Shown piece by piece: positions 24,524-34,313 of a stretch of DNA of 40,231 bases (its first letter is position 1; every line of letters begins with the position of its first letter). The DNA lies in the NCBI GenBank assembly GCA_021014945.1, contig MU266576.1, forward strand, positions 1 through 40,231. Direction: 5' to 3'. The notes under the pieces were generated by a model that ran no database searches, was not told where the DNA came from, and saw nothing but the letters and a program-made list of their open reading frames with translations. The position numbers and the translations under genes are program-made. This DNA is from Leucogyrophana mollusca (taxonomy: Eukaryota > Basidiomycota > Agaricomycetes > Boletales).

Positions 24524-25244
24524 ATGCCTCGAAAGCCAAAGACGATACCGGGGCCCTCGCGGCTGTCCAAAGTCCTCGCAGAGTTAAAGAAGGGTCCTAC
24601 TCTACACCTCACTGGTTTGCGTGGGTTGAGTCTCACTCTGGCCGCCAAGAACGACCATTTCGGAGCACGGTGCGCGACAGGTAACCCAGTGTTCGTGAGG
24701 GCGCGTCTGACTTGTTTTTGTTATAGGCACTTTGTGAAAGAGGAGCTACCGCGAATACGTTATGCCAATCCTAACATCAACGTTGAGGTCAACAAGCTAC
24801 CCAAGAGTATAAGCGACGTTTGGAAGCCCGAGATGGTTGTGGAATTCGGCAAGTGTTTTTTTGCAAATCGTGCACCTCCTGCGGCTAATGCATATCGCTG
24901 CTATTCGCCGTCGATCCGTTCTTCGCAATCACTGCTGGAATTCCACCCGAGTAGATGACGGGGGAAGATCCGTGATAGACATGTCGAAGAAATGGTCAAC
25001 GACAATAGCGAAGGAGCTGATGGACCTTGCGGGTGGGGACCCTTGGAAACAGCATAAGGCCAATGCTTTGGCTGCAGGGCTTCCTTTACTTCCAGGCGAG
25101 GGACAGGAGCGGGTAGCATCCTCCAGACTTCGGGTGCCAAAGCTCAAGGCCGCTCCAAGAGCGGAGGTCCTTGAGGCGCTCGTTGAGGATATGCTATCAT
25201 CACCGGATCGACCAAAGACGGGGGCTGCTGCTGTACTCCCATAA
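24524..25244 (+). CDS. Mitochondrial ribosomal protein with L51/S25/CI-B8 domain (mL61/Mrp49-like)
   Basis: Exons 24524-24669, 24727-24848 and 24955-25244 total 558 nt, 185 aa. The first 110 residues carry the thioredoxin-like L51/S25/CI-B8 fold seen in several mitoribosomal proteins: LSLTLAAKNDHFGARHFVKE, then LPRIRYANPNINVEV. The sequence looks closest to the Mrp49/mL61 branch, but mL43 or mS25 relatives cannot be excluded by eye. The C-terminal 75 residues (DMSKKWSTTIAKELMDLAGG...) are an extension not recognised elsewhere. The second intron (24849-24954) appears to be GC-AG (GCAAGTG donor); no GT donor nearby keeps the frame. It ends 116 bp from the convergent GET2 stop codon. Confidence 0.8.
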
Positions 25245-25360
25245 TTGATTCCCCCGCTTGCTACTTACGAGGATATAGAGATAATTGATTCCATGACTCG
25301 GACTTTCCTTAAGGAAACGGAAGAACAAGATGTAATTGCGCGACAAAAGCCCAAAATATG

Positions 25361-26474
25361 TTAACCAGTAAGCAACCCAGCAATGAACACTATCACACCG
25401 ATACCAAACACGACTGAGGCAAGGTCATCAAGGAATGTACCGCCTAGTTGGATGTACCTCAACCCATTCAAGATGACAGATGGAAAAGGTGGGGGTAGAT
25501 GAGGGATCGCAAGCGCTAGCAAGGTCGGAGGCCGCACTTGGTCCTACAGAAAATGGCCATCAGCGGTGACATCCCAAACTCAGTAAGTTCGCACTCACAA
25601 TGCCAGAGAATATGCGCCACGAGTGCAGCATGATTTGAATGGTCATGAAAACCCAAAGGAAAGGCTACCAAAAGCATGTTATAACAGGGCGTAGATGGGA
25701 ACTTCTGAAATCATACCACGAACTGTACCCCCAGCCCTCCTTCACTTGCGTTTCTCCAAGCAAGCTCGGCCCACCGGCTCAGACTCCCACCTCCTACGGC
25801 GCCGTGTGTGCGGTCGACAAACGTCTGTGGCTCCTTCCAAAGAGCGAAAAATGCCAGCAAGCACCAAGCACTTAACACGTGAAGAAGGGGCGTAAGCTTC
25901 TGTAAGCGCGTCGGAACTTTTGGTGGTGTAGGTGCTGCTGGCGATTTCCCTGGAATTCGTGCGGTATCAAACTGGGATAAGGATGTCATAAAAGATGCAA
26001 GTGGGTCTTCTGGTGTAGGTGCGGAAGCGGCACCTACGAGAGGAGGTGCGACCTGAGGTTGTGCGAATAAGGCCGGGTTGAGAGAACCGCCCATCAGAGC
26101 CTGCATGAATTGCTGCTGCTGCTCCTCTGACCAAACCGAGGGGTCTGGAGGAGAGTTTCCCAACCCTACCCCGCCAAAAGAGACCGGCGGGGGTGGTGAC
26201 GGTCTTTGCGACTCTTCTGTGGGCCTTGGGGGCGGCATATTGGTATCTTCACCCACGAACGCTCCCAAACCCATGGCGGCACCTCTCGCTGGGATATCTA
26301 TCGAAGTGTCAACGGAAAAACTACTGCGTGTATTGAACGAGGAGAATACTAACCATTATGCACGTAAGCTGGAGCATCTTCTCCCCGAGCAGAGGTCGTC
26401 AATTTTGCGAGACGGTCGTTTCCGCGAGCGAGGATTGCCTTACGGCGAGCTTCTGCGCGTGCTGCAGCTGACAT
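25361..26474 (-). CDS. GET2: GET complex subunit Get2 (tail-anchored protein insertion receptor)
   Basis: Get1-Get2 form the ER receptor that takes tail-anchored proteins from Get3. Exons 26474-26354, 26297-25717, 25664-25599 and 25543-25361 total 951 nt, 316 aa. The N-terminus MSAAARAEARRKAILARGND followed by RLAKL is the basic helix expected to bind Get3. The middle is Pro/Gly/Gln-rich and cytosolic. Three hydrophobic helices follow: LLHVLSAWCLLAFFALW, LWVFMTIQIMLHSWRIF and DDLASVVFGIGVIVFIAG, the last ending the protein. This layout of a basic N-tip, a disordered linker and three C-terminal helices is that of Get2/CAMLG. Sequence similarity in this family is low, so the call rests on architecture. 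Confidence 0.82.
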
Positions 26475-26662
26475 TTTCGACGTTTCTGTGGCGAAGAACC
26501 TTGGATTGAGGTTTTTGCTTCCGAGCGCAAGGACGTGGTCTGAAAGCAAGAGCGTGTTGGCCACATGTGCAGAGCCTGTGACCTGGCACAGCCCGGCAAG
26601 AGTGATTAGCCTTGCACCAGAAACATAATTCTCGGCCTCCATCTTCTTCCCTTTTATCCATC
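26475..26662. promoter_or_regulatory. Compact bidirectional promoter, GET2 (-) / ArfGAP (+)
   Basis: Only 188 bp separate the two divergent start codons, so both promoters and both 5' UTRs must share this stretch. No TATA box or specific motif was recognised. Confidence 0.55.
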
Positions 26663-28091
26663 ATGTCTCGGCAGGACAAGGCAACTACGGAAAGACACAC
26701 AAAGATACTCAGAGAGCTCGTCAAACAGCCCGAGAACAAGGTCTGCGCTGATTGCAAGCGTAATGGTATACAGTTTTTCGGCTTTCATATCACACGGAAA
26801 ATGAGGCTAATCCACTTCACAGATCCACGTTGGGCATCATGGAATCTGTAAGTGCTCTGTATCGGGACTCTTACTGAAACTCAGCATGAATCCAGAGGAG
26901 TCTTCCTTTGCATCCGGTGCTCAGGGATCCACCGTGGAATGGGCACCCACATCAGCCGCGTAAAGTCAGTTGATCTGGACATCTGGACCCCAGAACAAAT
27001 GGAGGTAAGCAGCGGGACCGTACCTCTGTGCATTCAGCACGCGGCTCATGGGTCCTACTCCAGTCTATCCAGAAATGGGGAAATCGTCGCGCTAATTTAT
27101 ACTGGGAGGCGCATCTGAAGGCTGGGCACGTTCCACCTGATCAGTATGTACATTCAACCCGTCTGTCGCTGTTCTTACCGCTTACGATCTGGTCCATACT
27201 TGCAGCAAAATGGAATCATTCGTTCGATCAAAGTATGAGTCTCGTAGGTGGGCATTAGAGGGTCCACCCCCGACCGATCCAGCAACCCTTGAAGGGCAAT
27301 CCGAACAAAGTGACCCCACCCTAATAGCCGAGCAGCCTCCCCCAGTGGTCTCGCAGCCACATAGGACATCGCACAGTGTTAGTAATAGCATCTCAACCAG
27401 AGGAGCAATGGCAGCGTCCCCCTCACTACAGGCTTCCTTCGCCACCAACCAGCCGCAGTCCCGGCAACTGCTTTCCGCTGCTGTAGCTGACAGAAATCGC
27501 ACGAGCCAGCCCCCTCTCCTCTCGATGGACCCGCCAGCCACCCAAGCCACACCTCAGCCACCCCCACAAGACGAACTGTTCTCCCTCGATTTCCACAATC
27601 CTACCCCAACCAAACCTGGATCCCCGCAGCCATCGAAAGACGTCAAGCAAGATATTCTATCCCTTTTCTCTTCTCCTCCAGCTAGCGTGCCTGCAGCGAC
27701 GCAGCCGGCGAGCGCGACCACCTTCGGGCAGTTTACATCTGCTTCTCAACCTCAGTCGCCATGGGATCAATTTGGGAGTGCTCAGACTCAGCAGCAGCCA
27801 CAAGGACAGTCAACAAGTATGATGGGCTCCAGCGGGACTGGAATGTGGGGCGCAACCTCTGGATGGAGTGCCCCTCCGATCCCACCTGCGCAGGGAAACA
27901 TGTGGGGTTCGCCAACAGTATCACAGCCCCAAGCTCCAATACAACAGATGAATGCGCTTCACTCTACCGACATATGGGGCTCATCTGCCTCGGGGACGGG
28001 GACGACGGGCGATATCTTCGGGAGCTCCCAGACTGCAACTGCTCAGAAGAAAGATGATGTATTTGGAGATTTATGGGGTGACTTTCAATAG
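26663..28091 (+). CDS. AGE2: ArfGAP zinc-finger protein, Age2-type
   Basis: ArfGAPs trigger GTP hydrolysis by Arf GTPases during vesicle formation at Golgi and endosomes. Exons 26663-26765, 26823-26847 (25 nt), 26896-27004, 27064-27143 and 27206-28091 total 1203 nt, 400 aa. The zinc finger is C28-x2-C31-x16-C48-x2-C51 followed by [16 protein letters not shown], with the catalytic arginine at about 56. [14 protein letters not shown] and [15 protein letters not shown] complete the domain at about residue 130. The rest is Pro/Ser/Gln-rich with repeated W-centred motifs ([21 protein letters not shown] at the very end), which may bind coat proteins or adaptors. The short 400-aa architecture with one N-terminal GAP domain fits Age2/SMAP better than Gcs1 or Glo3. 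Confidence 0.88.
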
Positions 28092-28221
28092 CGATTTAAT
28101 GTGTCTCTACACCGTGGGTTTTGTAACGTGTGACCAAATATGTGGGCTACAGATTCCCTCTGACTGTAACGGAGTCACCAGAAGGGAGTAGCTGTACGTG
28201 ACCCAGTCGCTCCTTCCATTG

Positions 28222-30993
28222 CTACCGCGTCTTCGTGTAAAGACCGATGTCCTGATCATGCAGGCTAGTGTAAGCGATCCCCTGCATTGTATGCATGTCG
28301 GGAGCTGTGCTTACCTTTTCGATCAAGTTCTGGGCAATTGGATGGAAAGCTTCTTTGTACTGGCTGTATGTGCTCGTCGCAAGCTCCGCGTCCACAGCGT
28401 GGACGTCTCTGAAAATCGGCCTGCAGAACTTCATTCTACCCTTGACTATGCCCGATCCGTCATTCCCAACAACCCATCTCGCTGCTTCCTGGGCGTAGGC
28501 CAACGATCCGGGTGCGGTCGGGTCAAGGAGCGCAACCTGGTAAAAACGAAGGCGTATCTCCGCGTTTTTGGTGGAAGCCAGGTCGTAAAGAGAGCCGAGG
28601 TGCTGGACATGGGTCGAAGGCAAGGCGGGGTAAGACTGTAAACGCTCAAGGAAGGCGACTGGGATCGTTTATGAGACGAATAGAGGTGCAGTGCGATGTA
28701 CAGTAGATAACGCACTGATCTGGTTTGTATCCATCTCCGCCAAATCATGGGCGGTAAAGTCGAGTTTCGAAGGATCCGATGTCGACCGCGACGCGTCCCA
28801 TCGTTCAGCAAGAGCGTACGCCTGCGTAGCAAGGGATAGGTCGTATTCCATTTCCACCGGGAGCGTGAGGCCTTCACCGAAAAGCCATGCCTTGTGCGAT
28901 CATAACGATGCTTAACGATCCGGACAATGGATTGCAAGGCCTGCACCTACGTTCCAATCAATGCTATCAAGTGCTTTGATCTTCTCGTCACCGCCGTGCT
29001 GCTTGAAGTAGGCATAGAGATGTGTCTTCCACTCCGCTGTGGTGATGCTCTTCCCCATGAAAGTGTTTACATAGTCCTTCACATACGGAAGGAAGACGTC
29101 GAGGCCACCAAGGGTACGTTCTGTACAGTTTGAGTTGCTGCGAGGGTCGCGACCAGCGGACAAGCTTACCTAGGTGCAGGATGAAGTTACAACCTTTCTC
29201 GTACGGCACGCTGCTGTAGGCATCATCGGGATCTTCGCCAACTTCAAAGTCAATCTGGAGACGCTGATATTTTGACATCTTTCCTTCGTACAACTTGAGG
29301 TCGTCATACAGCAATTTAGCACCAATAACCATCGCGAAACCACGGTGCGCAGGGGAGCGCAATTCCTGTTGGAGCAGCCGTTCCATGTAGTTCGTCCACC
29401 CTTCGTTGAGCCAAAAGTGCGACGCATCGGCATGGCTGAGATAGGTGAGATTTTGTGCGATTGATAGATTGTAGGTACTGACGTTATCCCGTTTCCGAAG
29501 TAGGAATGAGTTATCTCGTGAACAACCACGTCTACCAGGGTTCTATCCCCTGCAATCACAGCTAGGTGTCACTTTAGCGCTAGCCCCGTCCGCGTGAAAA
29601 GATGGACACTGCTTACTGGGTGTGACAAAGGTCAGGCAGGCATTTTCCTGGTAAAGAGCCGCTCAGACAAGCACAAATTTTACTTAGAGCGGATCGCACC
29701 ATTCCGCCGTAAGGGAAAGAAGGGGGTAACACCAGAAGGTCATAGACACCCCATTTGTAGTTTGTGGTAAGCTTCTCTTCTGCTGCGAGGAACCTGCATA
29801 AGAAATCTTAGTTCATCGCCACAGACAGAGGACGATAGCAATCATACCTCGTCGTGTCCTCACGAAATTCCCAATGTGCATCGTCGATAAGTTCGGGCTC
29901 CGCCCATACACCACTCGTCCAATCTTTTCCCTCGAGTTTGTCAAAAGGTCGGTAGACGACGTTTCCAGAGGCTATCGCGAGCAAATAGGACGGGATTGGC
30001 ACAGGCTAAGAGCGACGAACTGTAGGTCAATAATCAACCTGACCCGCAGGCAACCATCCTACTCACTTGACGATATGTGTATGTCACTAGGTCCTTGCCT
30101 ATGACCTTGCCACCATGCGCAGGGCCTTCAGATGGCGGAGACACCCGGATTGCCGACATAAGGATAGGAAGGACGGCAGACACAGCAGCTGTATAGGTCT
30201 GCAGCCAGTCGTATGAGCATCCTTACGAGTTTCCTGTCCACAACTTACGCTTTTCACCGAAGGCGTGTCTAGAAAACAGCAGTCATTTAGCACAAACATC
30301 GTTCAATACCGCTCCGAGGTACCGACCTTGGATCGGTACCAGGGATCGTGCATAGATCGGTTGGCACTGGCTGAACAGGAATGGGAAGCCTTTCCCCTGT
30401 GTCTGCCTAACGTCAGATCAGTTGACCCATCCACCACTGTGAATAGAAGGCTAGCGCACTCTTTCTGTAGCCATTGCAGCGCAGTAGCGTTTTTGGATGT
30501 ACTGTACGCTACTTTGACGGATACCTTGGAACCGGAGTTCAAGGGAGTGGGCAGAGGAATGTGGAGGGCAGATCCCATCACCACATGAGTTGACCCTAGA
30601 GAGAACTGACGCGACACCACATGAGTACAACACCAGATGGAAGACTGGTGATGTTTGAGAGCTTTGTTCGTGGGTGCTTACCTGAACAGGATGTCCTGCG
30701 ACTTCGACAGCTTCTATCTTCAGAGCAAACGTGTCGAAGCTACAAACATGTTAAGTTCGAGTTGTGGTCAGTCGATGCTAAACACCACGGCATCGGGCAA
30801 CACCCGTGAAAGGTATCCGACCCCATGGAATTGGAGACGCTCACCTAACCTCCTTTACATTATCTTCGTTGGCGATGAGATCGTGGATCACATATCCGGA
30901 GATTGTCTTCTCCTCGAAATCGACTTTCCAGTCAAGGCTAAAGTGCTGCGAAGTGATCTGGAGATAGTTGGCTTGGGAAGTTGGATCTGGCAT
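28222..30993 (-). CDS. Leukotriene A4 hydrolase-like zinc aminopeptidase (M1 family)
   Basis: Fungal members act mainly as cytosolic aminopeptidases with some epoxide hydrolase activity. Fifteen exons: 30993-30845, 30739-30682, 30605-30460, 30406-30327, 30268-30249 (20 nt), 30198-30067, 30005-29848, 29793-29700, 29647-29617 (31 nt), 29563-29485, 29435-29170, 29120-28951, 28890-28716, 28658-28315 and 28251-28222, total 1932 nt, 643 aa. Seen directly: GGMEN exopeptidase motif (277-281, split by an intron after GGM); zinc ligands in HEITH (304-308) and E327 in FWLNEGWT, giving HExxH-x18-E; and PYEKG downstream. The C-terminal half is the armadillo-like helical domain found in the LTA4H branch ([33 protein letters not shown]). 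Length and motif spacing match yeast Lap2. The start [10 protein letters not shown] was chosen by family alignment from memory; an in-frame ATG farther upstream is less likely. Confidence 0.93.
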
Positions 30994-31385
30994 ATTTGTC
31001 GATAAATCGTCTGAAGGGTTCAAAACTGAGGGCAAGTTGAGTTTAGGCGTCCAGTGTACACGTCGACTCGGAGACAACAACTCAACAACCAGGAGATGGT
31101 ACAAGATTAGATCCGGTCCGTTAGAATAGCCGGCGAAGTGGTGGGGCAGGAACCACACACCCAGTATTTTACAAAGGCTCAAGATACTAGTAAGCTTCAA
31201 GTTCAAGAATATGCGACATTCAGTGGGAACACATTTATAGATACTGCTCGCCACATGCGCAGAACAGCCTTCGTTCACCAATGGCAAACATCAGATCAGG
31301 GAAGCCCTGTAAACGTGACAACGTGTTAATATTGTTGTCTTAGCTGATTGCAATGTCCACGCACTGCAGGAACAGCGTTTGCGAT
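30994..31385. other. Intergenic, LTA4H-like gene promoter and 3' region of orphan gene
   Basis: 392 bp between two minus-strand genes in the same orientation. It should hold the promoter of the aminopeptidase gene and the 3' UTR of the orphan gene. No other gene recognised. Confidence 0.45.
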
Positions 31386-32372
31386 TCAGGTTCGTCGGCG
31401 GCAGTGGCGAACACGGATGAAATCACTGCTGTTTTGGGACTTTGCCCATCGCTTTTTGAGCGTGTACTGCGAAATCGAGAATCAGAACAGCGGTCTGAGA
31501 TGAAAATTCGGTCGTACTTTGGGCATTTGCGCGTCTGACTCAGCAGAGGTGTCTTCATCCTCCAAGTCCTGTAGCTTGCGCTTCGGAGGCACTCTGATGC
31601 GGAGAGCGGTTGGCAACTCATCCATCTAACGAACAGTCATCAGTCGGGTGTATAGCAAAGGATGGGACCACTCACGGGGGTCAGGAGATCGGGAGAGCTC
31701 CAGGACGCTGAGAAGTGGATGAGTGAGAACTTCTGGGAATGGAGATGGTGCCTTACAGGAGCCGGCGGATTTGAGTGGAACGTCCACCATCTCGAAATCC
31801 GAGTCCACAGGCAGTTCCTTAGACCTGAGCAGGGGTGCACCGGGAATGGGAGCAGTGGGCAGATCAGTGTCGCAGAGAGGAGCCATGCGAGGAAGAGGAG
31901 GGATGCGAATGATCAGACGGGGGTGGCCGTTGGGCGTGATCGTGGATGGCACGAAAGCAGATGGTCGTGACTGGATCTCGTTAAGACAAGAACCTGGGGA
32001 AGAGATAACAATACGAGGAGCCGCCGGCACTTGCAGTCCCAGCTGGTTGTGTACGAGCTGGGAGGCCTGGCTGAGGTGGCGTCCTTTTGCAGAAGATCTG
32101 AGTGAGATCAGCGTGGGCCATTCTGCTGTTGCTGGACTGCGAGTGGTGTCCACGATCGGAAGGGGCTTGACAGAGATGGCAGTCCCAGGGCAATTCTGGG
32201 CCTTCGTGATATCAACCCGAAGACCGACCCAGTATGCACGCCGCTTAGCATGGTGGGTCAAATGGAGCCTGCAGCGTAACTGCTGCGCGATTTGCAAGTA
32301 GCGAGCATTCGCGTACCGAAGTTTAAAGATGATCTGTGCGAGAGCAATGCTGGAAAGGGCAGATGTGGACAT
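31386..32372 (-). CDS. Orphan protein of unknown function, four exons
   Basis: I do not recognise this protein. Exons 32372-31757, 31707-31676 (32 nt), 31625-31518 and 31466-31386 total 837 nt, 278 aa, with introns of 49, 50 and 51 nt that all have good GT-AG ends. Splicing is needed: without it the frame closes at 31626. The N-terminus (SALSSIALAQIIFKLRYAN) may form an amphipathic or weakly hydrophobic helix. A basic stretch follows (HLTHHAKRRAYW), then two similar short blocks, LIIRIPPLPR and LRIRVPPKRK. An acidic patch (LEDEDTSAESD) and a very basic end (YTLKKRWAKS...HCRRRT) finish the protein. The composition and short basic tail suggest a nuclear or nucleic-acid-associated protein, but this is a guess. 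Confidence 0.7.
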
Positions 32373-32888
32373 GGCGTGAAGGTCGCGTGAAGTTGATTAA
32401 AGAATAAAAACTGCAGGTGTAGGGAATGTATTAGGCGTGGTTTAACGCAAGATGTCGATGAAGTGGCCCCAGTCCGAGAGAATTAATAGCTGCACGCCTG
32501 CGTGAGGGGAACACCGGAAGATATGTGGTAAAGTGGGGGAAAGGGTGTTAAGATACAGTGATCCACTTTGATGCGTTATATACGCTCCTACTTCAACTTG
32601 ACCCACAGACATGGGGACAACCGAGGCTAGCGCTGCCAAGGGACTTGCAGGGGACAGCGACAAAAATGAGCGACTTGTTTTAGGCATCCTTATTGTCAAG
32701 CTGAGCCAGTCACAAAGCAACGTCAGACTCACCTGAGCTTCTCGATTATCCGGCGGGTGTTCCCCAAGATTTGCCGATATGTTGCTACATCGGTCACATG
32801 GCGACAGAGAAAACAAAGGGATCGCCGTGATCGACGTCGCTGATGGCGGGACTGTTCACGAGAGCGCCTTGTTATTCCATCACGACGC
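32373..32888. other. Intergenic upstream of the transposon insertion
   Basis: Divergent region between the orphan gene (-) and RPA12 (+), split by the transposon. Its last 8 bp (32881-32888, CACGACGC) are the left copy of the target-site duplication. The minus-strand open frame at 32442-32816 lacks recognisable features. Confidence 0.45.
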
Positions 32889-32916
32889 AGGACCCCCGAT
32901 AATGGGTGGGGAGGCC
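32889..32916 (+). repeat. Left terminal inverted repeat of the hAT-like element
   Basis: 28 bp, identical in reverse complement to 34097-34124. It is directly preceded by the target duplication CACGACGC at 32881-32888. Confidence 0.9.
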
Positions 32917-32956
32917 AGTGCCCGTTCCGGACAAAATTTCGGAAATTTCGGACCCC

Positions 32957-33840
32957 ATGCCTGTATTTTTTCCGGACAAATCAGCGTGGACCCCCCTGAG
33001 GTCGGTTCCTTTTGTCCGGACGCTTGGCCTGGGGGTGCAGGCAAGGCCCGTTACCAGCCCGGACATTTCGGGCCCAGGGGATGTCAAGCCGCTGTCCCAA
33101 TCAGAACTCGGGGCCGATGCTCCCACTCACGCAGGTAATTCTGCCAATGCGGCACTTGCTGCCGGCCAGCGTGCTGCAAATGTAAGCTCTGCAAGTATGA
33201 TGCTACATCTCTCACCACGCTGATTCAAAAATCTCACAGGTCATCAAACGGCGACAACGCCTCTTCTCGCATCTCCCACAGGTCAAATCACTCACGGACG
33301 CACTCGTCGGTGTAACGAACTTGCATGCTCAGCAGCCAAATCATGGCCTGCTGTGGACGGGAAACTACGGGATCGTGTTAGTTGACGAGAAATTATACAT
33401 AGGCCGTGGTGAGTCCTACATTCATTCCTACAATGCGTCGAGTTCATCGTCTCTCAGTGCTTGCAATTTATTCGCAAGGTGGTGGAAAATCCGCCCCCCA
33501 CTCCTGGCAACACGAAGTCAAAAGCATCGGTGCCGTGTCATACCTCGCTATGCAAGTATACGAGTACGCGTTCCTTCAACAATTCCGCGCTGTTCACCAT
33601 GAGGTGGCCAAACTCCAGGCGTTCACGTTTACTCACTTGCCATCGGATCAGTTCCTCTGGCGGCTTCATGGATCAGTATCCCTCACTCCAGATGGCCGTA
33701 TGCTGGACATCGGTGAGGCGGCTTTCGACGTGTACAGCCAACTTCGTAATAGGTTACCTGCGCTACTTACCGCCGCCAAATCATTGAGTGGAGCTCAAAG
33801 GAAAGGTGCTGACAATGCTGGGGGTTCTGACGTTCACTGA
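32957..33840 (+). CDS. Cargo ORF in the transposon: Agaricomycete multi-copy hypothetical protein fragment
   Basis: Exons 32957-33181, 33240-33408 and 33458-33840 give an open frame of 777 nt, 258 aa, ending in TGA. The first 60 or so residues are read from transposon subterminal sequence (FFPDK, FVRT from the TCCGGACAAA motif), so they are probably not ancestral. From about VIKRRQRLF onward the protein looks real: NYGIVLVDEKLYIGRVLAIY, SQGGGKSA, KSIGAVSYLAMQVYEYAF, FRAVHHEVAKLQAFTFTHLP. I recall similar uncharacterised proteins in many copies in Agaricomycetes (a pattern like RVLxxYSKxxGK...A-SYVxxQVYEH), with no known function. The two introns are intact, so the fragment was captured as genomic DNA rather than through cDNA. 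The start codon and expression are uncertain. Confidence 0.55.
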
Positions 33841-34096
33841 GATACATAGAGTGGGTTTTTGGGACGCGGGGGGGGGGCACATTCTTGTCATTTTCACGCT
33901 TGTACATTCTATTCTTGATAAAATATAGGCCAGTTTCGTGAATCCGGACAAAACCTGACCTCCTTGAGGCCCGTTCCGCTGGTCCGGACAAAAACGCCCC
34001 CGGAGGGGGGGAAGCCTGATCCAGTCCGGACAAAAAAGCCAAAATTTCGAAATTTTGTCCGGACAAAAAAAGGCCTGTTTTCGAAAACAGGGAACG

Positions 34097-34124
34097 GGCC
34101 TCCCCACCCATTATCGGGGGTCCT
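34097..34124 (-). repeat. Right terminal inverted repeat of the hAT-like element
   Basis: 28 bp, reverse complement of 32889-32916. It is directly followed by the second target duplication copy CACGACGC at 34125-34132. Confidence 0.9.
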
Positions 34125-34134
34125 CACGACGCGT

Positions 34135-34140
34135 TATAAA
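34135..34140 (+). promoter_or_regulatory. TATA-like box upstream of RPA12
   Basis: TATAAA lies 174 bp before the RPA12 ATG and only 10 bp from the end of the transposon (2 bp past the target duplication). Its role in RPA12 transcription is inference. Confidence 0.35.
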
Positions 34141-34313
34141 TTGAATTGCACCCGGCCCGCCCCTTCCGATTCTATCTTGACATCCCGCCTTTGTCCCGCC
34201 TGCTCCTCAGTATCCTGCCCGTGTCCGACTAACTAGGTGAGTCATAACAGCGCCGCCTTTGTAGAATGCCAACCTCGAGGTCAGTGGCACGATAAGCACT
34301 TTAAGTCCTAGAA

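Larger units (their letters stand above)
32889..34124. mobile_element. 1236-bp hAT-like non-autonomous DNA transposon carrying a gene fragment (Pack-type)
   Basis: The ends are perfect 28-bp inverted repeats (32889-32916 and 34097-34124), each beginning AGGACCCCCGATAATGGG when read inward. The element is flanked by an exact 8-bp direct repeat, CACGACGC (32881-32888 and 34125-34132), which is a target-site duplication. Eight base pairs is the size made by hAT-superfamily transposases (also P and Merlin); no transposase is encoded, so the superfamily is inference. Inside the ends are clusters of a subterminal motif, TCCGGACAAA, in both orientations. The centre carries an intron-containing host-type gene fragment. 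The inverted repeats and target duplication are both undamaged, so the insertion is probably recent. Confidence 0.88.

Noticed and set aside
31733..31756. 24-nt intron in the orphan gene using the first CAG after GTAAGG
   Set aside because: Too short for splicing. The next acceptor (31708) gives a normal 49-nt intron and restores the frame of the following exons.
32442..32816. 124-codon minus-strand frame beside the orphan gene
   Set aside because: No recognisable domain or splice structure; it lies in the divergent promoter region.
33767..34127. Several overlapping minus-strand frames with repeated CPDK/VRT peptides
   Set aside because: The repetition comes from the DNA motif TCCGGACAAA at the transposon end, not from protein selection.
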